Notes: generated from the sequence alone by a model not told the origin. A stretch of 64,000 bases of DNA from Hyphomicrobiales bacterium (GCA_021730985.1 JAKFYI010000008.1:186001-250000); one strand, 5' to 3'; numbered from the stretch's first letter, positions 35,121 to 44,842 are shown. Made by a program: numbers and translations.

Positions 35121-35948
35121 ATGCGCATCCGGATTTCGCACACCACCATCTACCGGTACGACCGTCCGGCCGCGGGCGTCATCCAGACGCTGCGGCTGAC
35201 GCCGCGCAATCACGACGGCCAGTACGTGGTGGGCTGGCGCATCGACCTGTCCGAGAACTGCCGGCTGGCGCGCCATGAAGACGCGTTCGGCAACATCACG
35301 CATGTGTTCACCGCGGACGGGCCGTTTTCGGAACTGCACCTGACGGTGGACGGCGAGGTGGAAACCCAGGACACCGGCGGCGTGGTGGCCGGCACGGTGG
35401 AGCGCTTTCCCGCGAGCCTTTATCTGCGCGAGACCGATCTGACCCACAGCGATCCGGCAATCGCCGAACTGGCCCGCGCGGCGCAGCGGCAGGCCGGCGG
35501 CGACCCGCTGCAGACCATGCACGCCCTGGTGCGCTCGCTGCACGCCGTCATGTCGTTCGACACCAGCCCGACCGGAACGACGACCACCGCGGCGCAGGCG
35601 TTCGCGCTGAAGCGCGGCGTTTGCCAGGACCTCAGCCACATCTTCATTGCCGGCGCCCGCAGCCTCGGTATCCCGGCGCGCTACGTCGGCGGGCATTTCC
35701 ACCGCAGCGACGGCGTCACCGACCAGGAGGCCGGCCACGCCTGGGCCGAGGCCTACGTCCCCGACCTCGGCTGGGTCGCGTTCGATCCGACCAACGGCAT
35801 CAGCGCGACCGAGGCGCATGTGCGTGTCGCGGTTGGGCTCGATTACCTGGGCGCAGCGCCGGTGCGCGGCAGCCGCCAGGGCGGCGGTGTCGAGTCCATG
35901 GAAGTCGCGGTCACGGTGGCGCAAAGCGCCCGGCAGACCCAGAACTAG
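35121..35948 (+). CDS. Transglutaminase family protein
   Basis: 275 aa. The N-terminal beta domain (MRIRISHTTIYRYDRPAAGV) precedes the transglutaminase core with Cys in ALKRGVCQDLSHIF, His in EAGHAWAEAYVPDLGWVAFD and Asp in FDPTNG, giving a Cys-His-Asp triad. It is likely a protease or amidase of the ATP-grasp/alpha-E system. ATG 35121 was chosen because the in-frame upstream sequence overlaps the alpha-E gene. Its stop codon directly abuts the stop of the convergent ABC_sub_bind gene. Confidence 0.9.
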   Translation: MRIRISHTTIYRYDRPAAGVIQTLRLTPRNHDGQYVVGWRIDLSENCRLARHEDAFGNITHVFTADGPFSELHLTVDGEVETQDTGGVVAGTVERFPASLYLRETDLTHSDPAIAELARAAQRQAGGDPLQTMHALVRSLHAVMSFDTSPTGTTTTAAQAFALKRGVCQDLSHIFIAGARSLGIPARYVGGHFHRSDGVTDQEAGHAWAEAYVPDLGWVAFDPTNGISATEAHVRVAVGLDYLGAAPVRGSRQGGGVESMEVAVTVAQSARQTQN

Positions 35949-36905
35949 CTATTCGATCACTTGGTCGGCTCGGGTGAGCAGCGTCGGCGGCAAGGTGAGG
36001 CCGAGTGCGGCCGCGGTCTTGAGATTGATGACCAGCCGGAACTTGGTCGGCAACTGGACCGGCAAATCGGCAGGCTTGCGGCCCTTGATGATTTTGTCCA
36101 CGAAGACCGCGATCTCGCGATAGGTCGCCGATTGGTCCGCCGAATACGACATCAGTCCTCCCGCTGCGGGAAAACTCAAGTCAGCCGAAAAGGTGGGCAA
36201 ACGAATTTTGAGTCCCATCGTGGCGGTGCGCTGCCGCGGCAGGCTGGGCTGGATGATGACGGCTTGAACGCGCGCATTTGCCATTTCCGTGTAGGCACTC
36301 TCGATCTGTTCCGCAGCAGTCACCATGATCGGCACGATCTCGATGCCAAGCTGCCGGCCCGCAGCCTGTATGCTTTCGAGGAATGGCTTGTGAAACGGAT
36401 CCGGCGTGTTTGCCAGCGCAGCCACGCGGCGCGCGGAGGGCAATATCTCCTGGATGAGTTCGAGGTTTTTTCCGCCAAGCTCTGCGGTCGCGCCGGACAT
36501 GCCGGTGACGTTGCCACCAGGCCGGGCAAGACTGGCCACGAGGCCGGTTCCGACCGGATCGCCGCTCGATATGATGATGGGAATGTCAGCGGTCGCCTGC
36601 TTGGCCGCCGTTGCCGCAGGGGTCTGCCAGGCGACAATCATGTCCACCTTGAGCGCGACCAACTCGGCGGCTAGCGCAGAGAGCCGGGCTTGATCGCCTC
36701 CCGCGTTGCGAAGCTCGATCGTGACGTTATGCCCGTCGACGTACCCAAGATCGCGCAAGCTTTCGCCGAATTCCTTCAGGAAGGGTGCCGGATCGGGGCT
36801 GCCCTGCACCAATATGCCGATGCGCGGCACTTTCGGCTGTGCGATGGCGATCCCGGGAATGGCCGTGGCCGCGCCGACCAGCGCGAGGAATTCCCGCCTC
36901 AGCAT
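35949..36905 (-). CDS. ABC_sub_bind family (TrpX-like) substrate-binding protein
   Basis: 318 aa. A twin-arginine-like signal (MLRREFLALVGAATAIPGIA) is followed by the family start RIGILVQGSPDPAPFLKEFG. Internal landmarks PRPGGNVTGMSG-like (ARPGGNVTGMSGATAELGGK) and the C-terminal LPTKFRLVINLKTAAALGL are typical. The family usually works with two permease genes and one ATPase, none of which is adjacent, so it is an orphan here. Its stop abuts the transglutaminase stop exactly (35948/35949). Confidence 0.87.
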   Translation of the reverse strand: MLRREFLALVGAATAIPGIAIAQPKVPRIGILVQGSPDPAPFLKEFGESLRDLGYVDGHNVTIELRNAGGDQARLSALAAELVALKVDMIVAWQTPAATAAKQATADIPIIISSGDPVGTGLVASLARPGGNVTGMSGATAELGGKNLELIQEILPSARRVAALANTPDPFHKPFLESIQAAGRQLGIEIVPIMVTAAEQIESAYTEMANARVQAVIIQPSLPRQRTATMGLKIRLPTFSADLSFPAAGGLMSYSADQSATYREIAVFVDKIIKGRKPADLPVQLPTKFRLVINLKTAAALGLTLPPTLLTRADQVIE

Positions 36906-36993
36906 GCCGTCCCCACACCAAGTGTTGATGCAATATAGCATAGTGCCGGTGTATCGTGGCTGCATTTCAGCACGACCGTAGAAGTCGTTTGGC

Positions 36994-38682
36994 ATGACTG
37001 CGACCTGGGACATGGAATCGATCCGCGCACGACTGCGGCTGGGCAGCGGCCTCGTCATGCTTGCGTTCGTGACGATGCACCTGCTTTCCCACGTTACGCT
37101 GCTGATTTCGCCGGAATGGGCCGACGCCACGATCACGACCCTGATGGAGCCGTGGCGCACCCTGCCGGGCACCGTGCTGCTCGCCGCAGCGTTCCTCGTG
37201 CACTATCTCAACGCGCTGTGGTCGATCTACACGCGCCGCAGTCTGCGGATGCCGCACTGGGAGTTGTGGCAGCTCGTGCTCGGGCTTGCGATCCCGCTGC
37301 TGCTGACGCTGCATGTGGTCGGCACCCGCGTCGCCGAACTGACGGTCGATACCCACCCGTTCTACAGCTCGACGCTGCTGGCGCTGTGGTACGCCGCACC
37401 TTGGGCCGGCGTCATGCAGTCCGTGGCGCTGATCGTGGTCTGGGTCCATGCCTGCATCGGCGTGCATTTCTGGCTCCGCACCAGATACTGGTATCGCGAT
37501 TGGGTGGTTCCGCTGCGCGTGTTCGCGGTGCTGCTGCCGACACTGGCGCTTGCGGGCTTCGTCGCCGCCGGCAATCACACGCTGCGCGAGGTTGCGGACA
37601 ACCCGGACTACATCAAGGACGTCAGCGCGACCGCGAACATCACGGCGCCGGGGGTGGCCTTCGTGCGGCAGACCGTGCGGATTGCGATCGCCACCCACAT
37701 CGCACTGGTCGGGCTTGCGTTCGGCGCGCGTGCGGCTCGTGGCTGGCTCTATCGCCGCCGCGAACCGCCGATCTTGTCCCATGCGAACGGACGACGGCTC
37801 GCGATCCTTGCGGGCTCGACCGTGCTGGAGACGTTGCGCGACAACGGCGTGCCGCATGCCTCGGTGTGCGGCGGACGCGCGCGCTGCACCACCTGCCGTG
37901 TCCTGGTGACGCATGGCATCGAGTCGCTGCCGCCGCCGCAGGCGCAGGAACTCGAAGCGCTGACCCGCATCAAGGCCAACGACACCACGCGGCTCGCCTG
38001 CCAGATACGGCCGACCGAGGACATTGCCGTCATGCCGCTGTTCGCGGCCGATGCCGGCGCGCTCGACGGCAGCGTGCGCGGCGGCCTCGAAGGCAGCGAG
38101 CGGCCGATCACCGTGGTGTTCGTCGATCTGCGCGGTTCGACCACCATCGGCGAGGCACGGCTGCCCTACGATGTGCTCTACCTGCTCAACCAGTTCTTCC
38201 ACGAGATGACGAAGGCGCTCGTAGCGACCAACGGCCACTATTCGCAGTTCACCGGCGACGGCCTGATGGCGCTCTACGGCCTGCACGAGTCCGATCCGAG
38301 GAAAGGTGCGAGGGACGCGTTGCGCGGCGCGCGCGAGATGCTGGCGGGGCTCGAGCGGCTCAATCTACAACTGCAAGCTGAGAACTCGCCGCCGCTGAAG
38401 ATCGGCATCGGCATTCATCACAGCGAAGCCATCGTCGGCGCGATGGGGCCGCCGAAGTCGCAGATCATCACCGCAATCGGCGACACGGTGAACACCTGCG
38501 CCCGGCTGGAGAGCCTCACCAAGGAATTCAACGTTCCGGTGGTGGTGTCTCGCCAGGCCGCCGAGGCGGCCGGCGTCGATGTTGGAACCTGCACGCTGAA
38601 CGAAGTTCCGGTGAAGGGCAGGGTGGCCAAGGTCGAGTTCTATGCGCTGGCCTCGGTGCCGGAACTCGCCGAGCGCACATAG
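36994..38682 (+). CDS. Membrane adenylate/guanylate cyclase with cytochrome-like anchor and [2Fe-2S] ferredoxin domain
   Basis: 562 aa in three parts. (1) Residues about 15-245: five to six membrane helices with His29, 33, 70, 107, 152 and 158, resembling the heme-binding cytochrome-b anchor of succinate dehydrogenases. (2) Residues about 260-350: plant-type ferredoxin domain, Cys292, 298, 301 and 336 (CGGRARCTTC...LACQ). (3) Residues about 372-555: class III cyclase, metal Asp378 (VFVDLRGST) and Asp422 (FTGDGLMALYG), with IGDTVNTCARLE carrying Asn500 and Arg504. The substrate-specifying Lys is Gln418 and the Asp is Thr493, as in class IIIb enzymes. This suggests a redox-sensing cAMP synthase. 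Resembles the described CyaC type of Sinorhizobium meliloti by memory. Confidence 0.9.
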   Translation: MTATWDMESIRARLRLGSGLVMLAFVTMHLLSHVTLLISPEWADATITTLMEPWRTLPGTVLLAAAFLVHYLNALWSIYTRRSLRMPHWELWQLVLGLAIPLLLTLHVVGTRVAELTVDTHPFYSSTLLALWYAAPWAGVMQSVALIVVWVHACIGVHFWLRTRYWYRDWVVPLRVFAVLLPTLALAGFVAAGNHTLREVADNPDYIKDVSATANITAPGVAFVRQTVRIAIATHIALVGLAFGARAARGWLYRRREPPILSHANGRRLAILAGSTVLETLRDNGVPHASVCGGRARCTTCRVLVTHGIESLPPPQAQELEALTRIKANDTTRLACQIRPTEDIAVMPLFAADAGALDGSVRGGLEGSERPITVVFVDLRGSTTIGEARLPYDVLYLLNQFFHEMTKALVATNGHYSQFTGDGLMALYGLHESDPRKGARDALRGAREMLAGLERLNLQLQAENSPPLKIGIGIHHSEAIVGAMGPPKSQIITAIGDTVNTCARLESLTKEFNVPVVVSRQAAEAAGVDVGTCTLNEVPVKGRVAKVEFYALASVPELAERT

Positions 38683-38835
38683 AAATTCAGATGCCGCCTT
38701 GATTTGCGCGGATTGTGGCGCGTTAACCTTGTCTGGCGTGAAGGTTCCATAAAGCGTCATTTTTTACTGCCGGGCCACGCAACGCTGCTATTTTGGAGCC
38801 GCTGAAGAGCCGGTAACGGCCTGATCGGATTGAAG

Positions 38836-40467
38836 ATGTGGCCATTCCGCCACCAATCCTTTCGCAGCCTGATATACTTCACGCCTGGGGGCGGCATTCG
38901 CGTGCGTGACATGGGTCGGGGTCAAGTCGAAACGCTGTCTGACGTGGTTGCTGCGCGCCGTTGCCATGACGGCCGCGGTAGGACCATCCGTGCGATTGCA
39001 GCGCTTGCGCTGTGCGCCGCGGCGCTCGGCGGCTGCGCCTCGACCAACAGCGATCCGGTCAATCAGCCGCTCCAGGCGATGGCGCAGGGCGCCGGCAGCC
39101 GCGAGCAGGAAAGCCATTTCGACGACACGGTGATCGCGCTGTCCTTCTCGGGCGGCGGCATGCGCGCGGCCGCGTTCTCGCACGGCGTGCTGACCGCGCT
39201 GGCCGACACCTCGATCCGCAGCAGGGGCGGCCAGGTTTCCCTGATCGACCAGGTCGATATCGTGTCCGGCGTGTCCGGCGGCTCGGTGACCGCGGCCTAT
39301 TTCGGACTGAAGAAGCGCGCGGCGCTCGCCGACTTCCGCGAGAAGTTCTTGCTCCGCAACGCCGAGGAGGCGCTGAGCACCGATGCCAGCATCACCAACC
39401 TGGCGCGCGGCTTCTCCGGCGGCATCAACGACTCCACCAAGTTCCCGTCCTGGCTCGATGCCAACCTGTTTAACGGCGCCACCTTCGCCGACATGAGCGC
39501 GCACCGGCCGCGCGTCTCGATCAACGCCTCCGACATCTACAACCGTACACCGTTCCTGTTCGGCCGCGGCGCGTTCGGCGCGCTGTGCAGCGATCTGACG
39601 TCCTATCCGGTGTCGCTCGCGGTCGCGGCGTCGGCCGCCGTACCGGTGTTCTTCTCGCCGGTCGTGATCCAGAATTTCTACGACAAGTGCCCGCAGCCGC
39701 TGCCGGAATGGGTCGAGCGCGTGCGCCGCGATCCGGACGCGCCGCCGATGTTGCGGCAATACGCCGATGCGGTCGTCCGCTATCGCAAGGGCGACATCAA
39801 ATACGTCAAGCTGCTGGACGGCGGCCTGGTCGATAACTACGGGCTCGCCGCCTTTACGGTCTCGCGCCTGCTGTCGAACACGCCGCACGGTCCGCTGTCC
39901 GCGCGCGAAGGCGTCAAGCTGCGCCGCGTCATGTTCCTGGTGGTCGATGCGGGACGCCAGCCGTCCGGCGACTGGTCGAAGACCATCGCAGGCCCGTCGG
40001 GCGTCGAGCTGATCATGGCGACGGCGGACACCGCCACCGGTTCGAGCGCCGCGCAGAGCTACACGGCGTTCAACGAGATGATGAACGACTGGCAGAGCAA
40101 GCTGGTGAGCTGGCGCTGCCGGCTGTCGGCCAACGAGCGTGCCAGGCTCGGCGCGGGTCCGGGCTGGAACTGCCGCGATGTGAAATTCTACGTCAGCCGC
40201 GTCGGCTTCGAGCAGTTGGGTAACGAGCGCGCCGCAGCGCTCGACGGCGTCGAGACGCGCTTCAAGCTGCCGGCAGCGCAAGTCGATATGGTGGTCGAAG
40301 CCGGCCGCGACGCGCTCAACGCCAATCCGAAATTCCGCGCATTCGTGCGTAGCCTCGACGGCAGCGCGATGCCGCGCGGGCCGCGGCGTCCGCTGCGGGG
40401 CGTGCCGGTGGCCGAGGACTCCGCGGACGATCTGCCGAAGGAAGCCACGGCCTACGCGCCGCGGTAA
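38836..40467 (+). CDS. Patatin-like phospholipase, predicted lipoprotein
   Basis: About 543 aa. A lipobox LGGC (Cys67 counted from ATG 38836) ends a hydrophobic signal (AIAALALCAAALGGC), so it is probably membrane-anchored. The patatin core follows: oxyanion SFSGGGMRAAAFSHGVL, nucleophile elbow G-V-S-G-G-S, and the catalytic Asp in LLDGGLVDNYG. It should hydrolyse lipid ester bonds. The start is uncertain: ATG 38836, ATG 38911 and GTG 38944 all keep the lipobox, the last giving a normal-length signal peptide. No secretion partner is adjacent. Confidence 0.88.
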   Translation: MWPFRHQSFRSLIYFTPGGGIRVRDMGRGQVETLSDVVAARRCHDGRGRTIRAIAALALCAAALGGCASTNSDPVNQPLQAMAQGAGSREQESHFDDTVIALSFSGGGMRAAAFSHGVLTALADTSIRSRGGQVSLIDQVDIVSGVSGGSVTAAYFGLKKRAALADFREKFLLRNAEEALSTDASITNLARGFSGGINDSTKFPSWLDANLFNGATFADMSAHRPRVSINASDIYNRTPFLFGRGAFGALCSDLTSYPVSLAVAASAAVPVFFSPVVIQNFYDKCPQPLPEWVERVRRDPDAPPMLRQYADAVVRYRKGDIKYVKLLDGGLVDNYGLAAFTVSRLLSNTPHGPLSAREGVKLRRVMFLVVDAGRQPSGDWSKTIAGPSGVELIMATADTATGSSAAQSYTAFNEMMNDWQSKLVSWRCRLSANERARLGAGPGWNCRDVKFYVSRVGFEQLGNERAAALDGVETRFKLPAAQVDMVVEAGRDALNANPKFRAFVRSLDGSAMPRGPRRPLRGVPVAEDSADDLPKEATAYAPR

Positions 40468-40494
40468 GCTTTTCCTTCGCAGACAATCTGTCTC

Positions 40495-40577
40495 CGTCAT
40501 GCCCGGCCTTGTGCCGGGCATGCACGCCTTCCTTTGTCGCCAAGACGTGGATGGCCGGGACAAGCCCGGCCATGACG
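40495..40577. repeat. Long inverted-repeat element, class A
   Basis: Arms 40495-40526 and 40546-40577 are nearly complementary (starts CGTCATGCCCGGCC, ends GGCCATGACG). It lies between the convergent patatin and DUF1445 genes and may terminate both. Confidence 0.8.
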
Positions 40578-40626
40578 ACCGATCGGTCGGACGCAAGCGG
40601 CAGACCGCGGAGCCAAACGGCGTGGC

Positions 40627-41442
40627 TCACATAATCGCGAATTCGGAATTCTTGCGGTCGGTGACCAGCATCGTCCCCGGATAGTGGGTGATGCAGAACT
40701 CGGGCTTCACCGTCGCCACCACCGACTGCGGCGTGACACCGCAGGCCCAGAACACCGGGATCTCGTCGTCCTTCACCGTCACCGCCGCGCCGTAGTCGGG
40801 CTTCGACAGGTCCTTGATGCCGATCTGCTCCGGCATGCCGATGTGCACCGGCGCGCCGTGAACCGCCGGAAAGCGCGTGGTGATCTGGATGGCGCGGATC
40901 GCGTCGGCCGGCTTCATCGGCCGCATCGAGACGACGAGGGGGCCGTGGAACGGTCCCGCGGCGGTGGTCGGGATGTTGGTGCGATACATCGACACCGCGC
41001 AGTTCTCGGTGACGTGACGCAACTCGATGCCGCCCTCGGTCAGCGCATCCTCAAAGGAAAACGAGCAGCCGAGCGCAAAGATCACCAGGTCGTCGCGCCA
41101 GTGCTCGGTGATGTCGGTCGGCTCGCCGGCGAGCTCGCCGTTGCGGAAAATCCGGTAGCGCACGATGTCGGTCCGGATGTCGAGGTCGGAGGCCAGGGAC
41201 GGCAGCCGCCAGTCGCCCGGCGCGCCCACCGCCAGCAGCGGACAGGGCTTCGGATTGAGCTGGCAGAACCGCATGAAGTCGGAGGCGAGCGCGCCCGGCA
41301 GGATGGCCAGGTTGCCCTGCACGAAGCCTGGTGCGATGCCCGAGGTCGGGCCGGTCCAGGCGCCGCTGCGGATGGCCAGGCGGGCCTCCAGCCCGGTCTG
41401 CGGAACGGCGGGCGGCTGGCTTTGAGCCTGGGCGCTGGCCAT
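40627..41442 (-). CDS. Putative hydro-lyase (DUF1445/YcsI family)
   Basis: 271 aa, full length for the family. Recognisable segments are [76 protein letters not shown] and [19 protein letters not shown] [11 protein letters not shown]. Family members are annotated as hydro-lyases; some are D-glutamate cyclases. It stands alone on the minus strand, divergent from the Liv-type ABC operon across 153 bp. Substrate unknown. Confidence 0.88.
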   Translation of the reverse strand: MASAQAQSQPPAVPQTGLEARLAIRSGAWTGPTSGIAPGFVQGNLAILPGALASDFMRFCQLNPKPCPLLAVGAPGDWRLPSLASDLDIRTDIVRYRIFRNGELAGEPTDITEHWRDDLVIFALGCSFSFEDALTEGGIELRHVTENCAVSMYRTNIPTTAAGPFHGPLVVSMRPMKPADAIRAIQITTRFPAVHGAPVHIGMPEQIGIKDLSKPDYGAAVTVKDDEIPVFWACGVTPQSVVATVKPEFCITHYPGTMLVTDRKNSEFAIM

Positions 41443-41595
41443 TGGGCCTCCTTCGTTTCCGCGTCATCGCGACGCGTGTTTTGCCCATCCTATCATCGCT
41501 TCGGCGGCCGAAAACCGGTTGAATTGCGCGGCCGGATCGCGTTTGCTTGGAACCATAAAATCAGCGGCGCCCGAGCGTCGGGCAGGGGAGGATCG

Positions 41596-42912
41596 ATGAA
41601 GCGCTTTCACGGGACATTTGTATTTGCGTTGGCGGCCGGACTGACGTTCGGATCGGTGGCCGTGGCGGCGGCCCAGCAGACCGCGGCGCCTGCGGCGCCT
41701 CCAGTCAAGCTCGGCATCGTCTCGTTCCTCAGCGGCCCGGCCGCGAGTCCGTTCGGCGTTCCCGGCCGCAATGGCGCTGAGATCGTGATCGAGGCGCTCA
41801 ACTCTGGCAAGGCGCCAGCACCTTATGACAAGGTGGGCCTCGCCGGCTCCAAGATCGAAATCAAGTGGGTCGATGAGGCCGGCTCGACCGCGCAGGTCGT
41901 GACCGAATTCCGCAACCTGGTGCAGCGCGACCAGGTCGATGCCGTGGTCGGCTACATCTCATCGGGAAGCTGCCTCGCGGTGACCCCGGTCGCCGAAGAG
42001 TTGAAGGCGCTGACCGTCTATTTCGATTGCGGCACGCCGCGCATCTTCGAGGAGAAGCCGCGCAAGTATGTGTTCCGTCCCTCGTCGCACGCGACCAAGG
42101 ACTCGACCGGCGCGGCGCGCTACCTGCTCGCCAAGAAAAAGGACATCACACTGTTCTCCGGCATCAACCAGAACTACGCCTGGGGCCAGGACTCCTGGAA
42201 GGATTTCGTCGGCGCCATGGGCGTGCTCGCGCCCAAGGCCAAGGTCGACAAAGAGCTGATGCCAAAATTGTTCCAGGGCGAGTACGGCGCGGAGATTTCC
42301 ACGCTGCTGACTTCGAAGTCGCAAGCATTGCATTCCAGCTTCTGGGACGGCGACTTGGAGAGCTTCATCATCCAGAGCGGCGCGCGCGGCTTGCAGAAGC
42401 GCATGCCGTTCATCGGCACCACCGCGGAGTCGTCGATCGGGCGGCTGCGCGACAAGATGCCGGACGGCACCATCATCGGCGCGCGCGGCCCGCACGGCCC
42501 ACTTGCGCCGGACAACGCGTTGAACAAGTGGTTCAGGTCGATCTACATGGACCGCTACGGCACGGCGCCGACCTATCCATCCTACCAGATGGCGCTGTCG
42601 ATCCTCGGCCTGAAGGTGGCCTGGGAGAAGGCGGCTGCGAAGAAGGGCGGCGCCAAGCCGACCACGGACGAAGTCGTCGCCGCGTTCGAGGGCATTGAGT
42701 ACGACAGCCCGAGCGGCAACGTGAAGATGGCGCTCGGCGGCGGCCACCAGGGCATCCAGGCGACTGCCTACGGCACCTATCGCTTCAACAAGCAGAAGAA
42801 CGAGCCCGAGGTGATCGACGTGATCCGCTTCAATGCGGAGTGCGTCAATCCGCCGTCCGACAAGACCTCGGAGGAGTGGATCAAGGCCGGCATGCCCGGC
42901 GCGAAGTGCTGA
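41596..42912 (+). CDS. ABC transporter substrate-binding protein (LivK-type)
   Basis: 438 aa, with a signal peptide (MKRFHGTFVFALAAGLTFGS..., cleavage near AAAQ). The mature start VKLGIVSFLSGPAASPFG and the periplasmic-binding-protein type 1 pattern (VDEAGSTAQVVTEFRNLVQR) are typical of the branched-chain amino-acid family, which also binds amides, urea and aromatic acids. A strong GGGGAGGATCG ribosome site precedes ATG 41596. First gene of a complete five-gene Liv-type transporter. Ligand unknown. Confidence 0.92.
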   Translation: MKRFHGTFVFALAAGLTFGSVAVAAAQQTAAPAAPPVKLGIVSFLSGPAASPFGVPGRNGAEIVIEALNSGKAPAPYDKVGLAGSKIEIKWVDEAGSTAQVVTEFRNLVQRDQVDAVVGYISSGSCLAVTPVAEELKALTVYFDCGTPRIFEEKPRKYVFRPSSHATKDSTGAARYLLAKKKDITLFSGINQNYAWGQDSWKDFVGAMGVLAPKAKVDKELMPKLFQGEYGAEISTLLTSKSQALHSSFWDGDLESFIIQSGARGLQKRMPFIGTTAESSIGRLRDKMPDGTIIGARGPHGPLAPDNALNKWFRSIYMDRYGTAPTYPSYQMALSILGLKVAWEKAAAKKGGAKPTTDEVVAAFEGIEYDSPSGNVKMALGGGHQGIQATAYGTYRFNKQKNEPEVIDVIRFNAECVNPPSDKTSEEWIKAGMPGAKC

Positions 42913-42989
42913 GCGTCTTCTCTTGACGCCCTGCGGCGGGGGCCAGCCCGGTCCCCGCCGTTTCATTGCGTAACCTCGCAGGATCCCCC

Positions 42990-43886
42990 GTGCTCACCGC
43001 ATTCGCCATCTTCTCGGATGGTCTGGTTTACGCGGCCTACCTGTTCCTGGTGGCGGTGGGCCTCACGCTGATCTTCGGCGTGATGAAAATCCTTAACGTC
43101 ACGCACGGCTCGTTCTATGCGTTCGGCGCCTATGGGGCTGCGACCGCGGCCGGCGTCTGGTACGACCGCGGGCTGAACGACGCCGGCGGCCTGTTATTCA
43201 TGGTCGCTTTCGCCATGCTGATCGGGCTTGTGATCGGCATCGTGCTGGAGCGCGGCATCCTGCGCTTCGTCTATGGCCGCGACGAGGTCGTGGTGGTGCT
43301 CGTCACCTACGCGGTCTTCCTCATTCTGGAAGATGTCCTCGTTCTGGTGTGGGGCGCGCGGTCGTTCACCGCCTACCAGCCGATGATCGCCGCGGGCTCC
43401 ATCGACATCGGCGACCTGACGCTGTCGAACTACGACATCGGTCTCGTGGTGCTGGCCGGTGCGCTTGCCGCGTTCTGCTACTGGGCGCTCAAGTACACCC
43501 GCTACGGCCGCCTGCTCACCGTGGTGATTTTCGACCGCGAGACCGCCGCCGCCTTCGGCATCAACGTGCGCGTGCTCTACACCGTCACGTTCATCATCGG
43601 CGCAATGCTGGGCGCGCTCGGCGGCGCGATGATGGCGCCGAAGATTTCGGTTACGCTTGGCATCGGCGTCGAGGTGATCGTGCTGGCGTTCGCGGTGGTG
43701 GCGATCGGCGGCATGGGCTCGATCGAAGGCGCGCTGATCGGCGCGCTGATCGTGGGCATTGCCCGTGCCGCTTCCGTGCACCTCGTGCCGCAGCTTGAGC
43801 TGTTCGTGATCTATGCGGTGATGGCGCTGGTGCTGGGATTCAGGCCCTACGGCCTGTTCAGCCAGGTCCAGCCGCGGAAGATATGA
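42990..43886 (+). CDS. Branched-chain amino acid-type ABC permease (LivH)
   Basis: 298 aa with about eight membrane helices and the LivH N-terminal pattern AIFSDGLVYAAYLFLVAVG, then GLTLIFGVMKILNVTHGSFY-type (LIFGVMKILNVTHGSFYAFG). It forms half of the transport channel. The GTG at 42990 was chosen because AGGA (42980-42983) is well spaced; the TTG at 42966 would add eight residues. The stop overlaps livM by 4 nt. Confidence 0.9.
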   Translation: MLTAFAIFSDGLVYAAYLFLVAVGLTLIFGVMKILNVTHGSFYAFGAYGAATAAGVWYDRGLNDAGGLLFMVAFAMLIGLVIGIVLERGILRFVYGRDEVVVVLVTYAVFLILEDVLVLVWGARSFTAYQPMIAAGSIDIGDLTLSNYDIGLVVLAGALAAFCYWALKYTRYGRLLTVVIFDRETAAAFGINVRVLYTVTFIIGAMLGALGGAMMAPKISVTLGIGVEVIVLAFAVVAIGGMGSIEGALIGALIVGIARAASVHLVPQLELFVIYAVMALVLGFRPYGLFSQVQPRKI

Positions 43887-44842
43887 CCATGCGGATGGGC
43901 TCGACCGTTCTCGGAGCGCTGGCGTTCGCAGCTTTGGCGGCGATTGCGCCGCTACTGCCGCCGTGGCTGATTTCGCTTGCCACCATCGCATTCGCCAACG
44001 CGCTGGTGGTGCTGGGCCTCATCATCCTGTGGCGCACCGGACTGGTGCCGTTCGGGCAGGCGCTGTTCTACGCGATCGGCGCCTATGCCGTGGCGCTGAT
44101 CGGCCGATACACGCCGATCCGCGACGTGTTCTTCGTGGTGTTCGTTGGCGCTGTCGCCGCCGGCATCGTGGCCTACCTGATCGGCTTCCTGCTGGCGCGC
44201 TACCGCGAGATATTCTTCGCGATGCTCAGCCTCGCCATGTCGATGATCCTGTACGGCATCCTGGTGAAAACCGAAACGCTGGGCTCGACCGACGGATTCC
44301 ACGTCGAGGCCGGCTCCTTCCTCGGCTGGCGGCCGCAGGGCGGCACGCGCAACCTTGCGATCTTCTGGCTGGTGCTGGCGTACTGCGCCATCGCCGCCTG
44401 GCTGGTGGCCTATTACTTCCGCTCGGTGGCGGGCTCGCTCACCCACCCGATCCGCGACAACGAAATCCGCGTCGAGTTCCTGGGCGTGTCGGTGGATCGG
44501 CTGATCCATCTCAAGCTGGTGGTGTCCGGCGTGCTCGCCGGCATCGGCGGGGCGCTGGCGGCGCTGGCCGTGCAGCATGTCGATCCGGCGATGTCGTACT
44601 GGACCACGTCGGGCGGCTTCGTGTTCGTCACCATCCTGGCGGGGGCGGGGTCGGTTGCTGCGGCATTCGTCGGCTCTCTCCTGTTCGAGCTGGTGCGCTC
44701 GATCGCGGTCACGCTGGTGCCGGGCGAGTGGCAGATGATCCTCGGCACCGCGCTGCTGCTCACCATCCTGTTCCTTCCGGAGGGGCTGGGCTCGCTGGTC
44801 TCGCGGCTGCGGCAGCGCTGGCGGCGGGGCACCGCGCCATGA
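43883..44842 (+). CDS. Branched-chain amino acid-type ABC permease (LivM)
   Basis: 319 aa with about ten hydrophobic segments and LivM-like blocks FANALVVLGLIILWRTGLVP, FGQALFYAIGAYAVALIGRY and ARYREIFFAMLSLAMSMILY. Second channel subunit partnering LivH. It overlaps livH and livG by 4 nt on each side (ATGA), so the operon is tightly coupled. Confidence 0.92.
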   Translation: MTMRMGSTVLGALAFAALAAIAPLLPPWLISLATIAFANALVVLGLIILWRTGLVPFGQALFYAIGAYAVALIGRYTPIRDVFFVVFVGAVAAGIVAYLIGFLLARYREIFFAMLSLAMSMILYGILVKTETLGSTDGFHVEAGSFLGWRPQGGTRNLAIFWLVLAYCAIAAWLVAYYFRSVAGSLTHPIRDNEIRVEFLGVSVDRLIHLKLVVSGVLAGIGGALAALAVQHVDPAMSYWTTSGGFVFVTILAGAGSVAAAFVGSLLFELVRSIAVTLVPGEWQMILGTALLLTILFLPEGLGSLVSRLRQRWRRGTAP

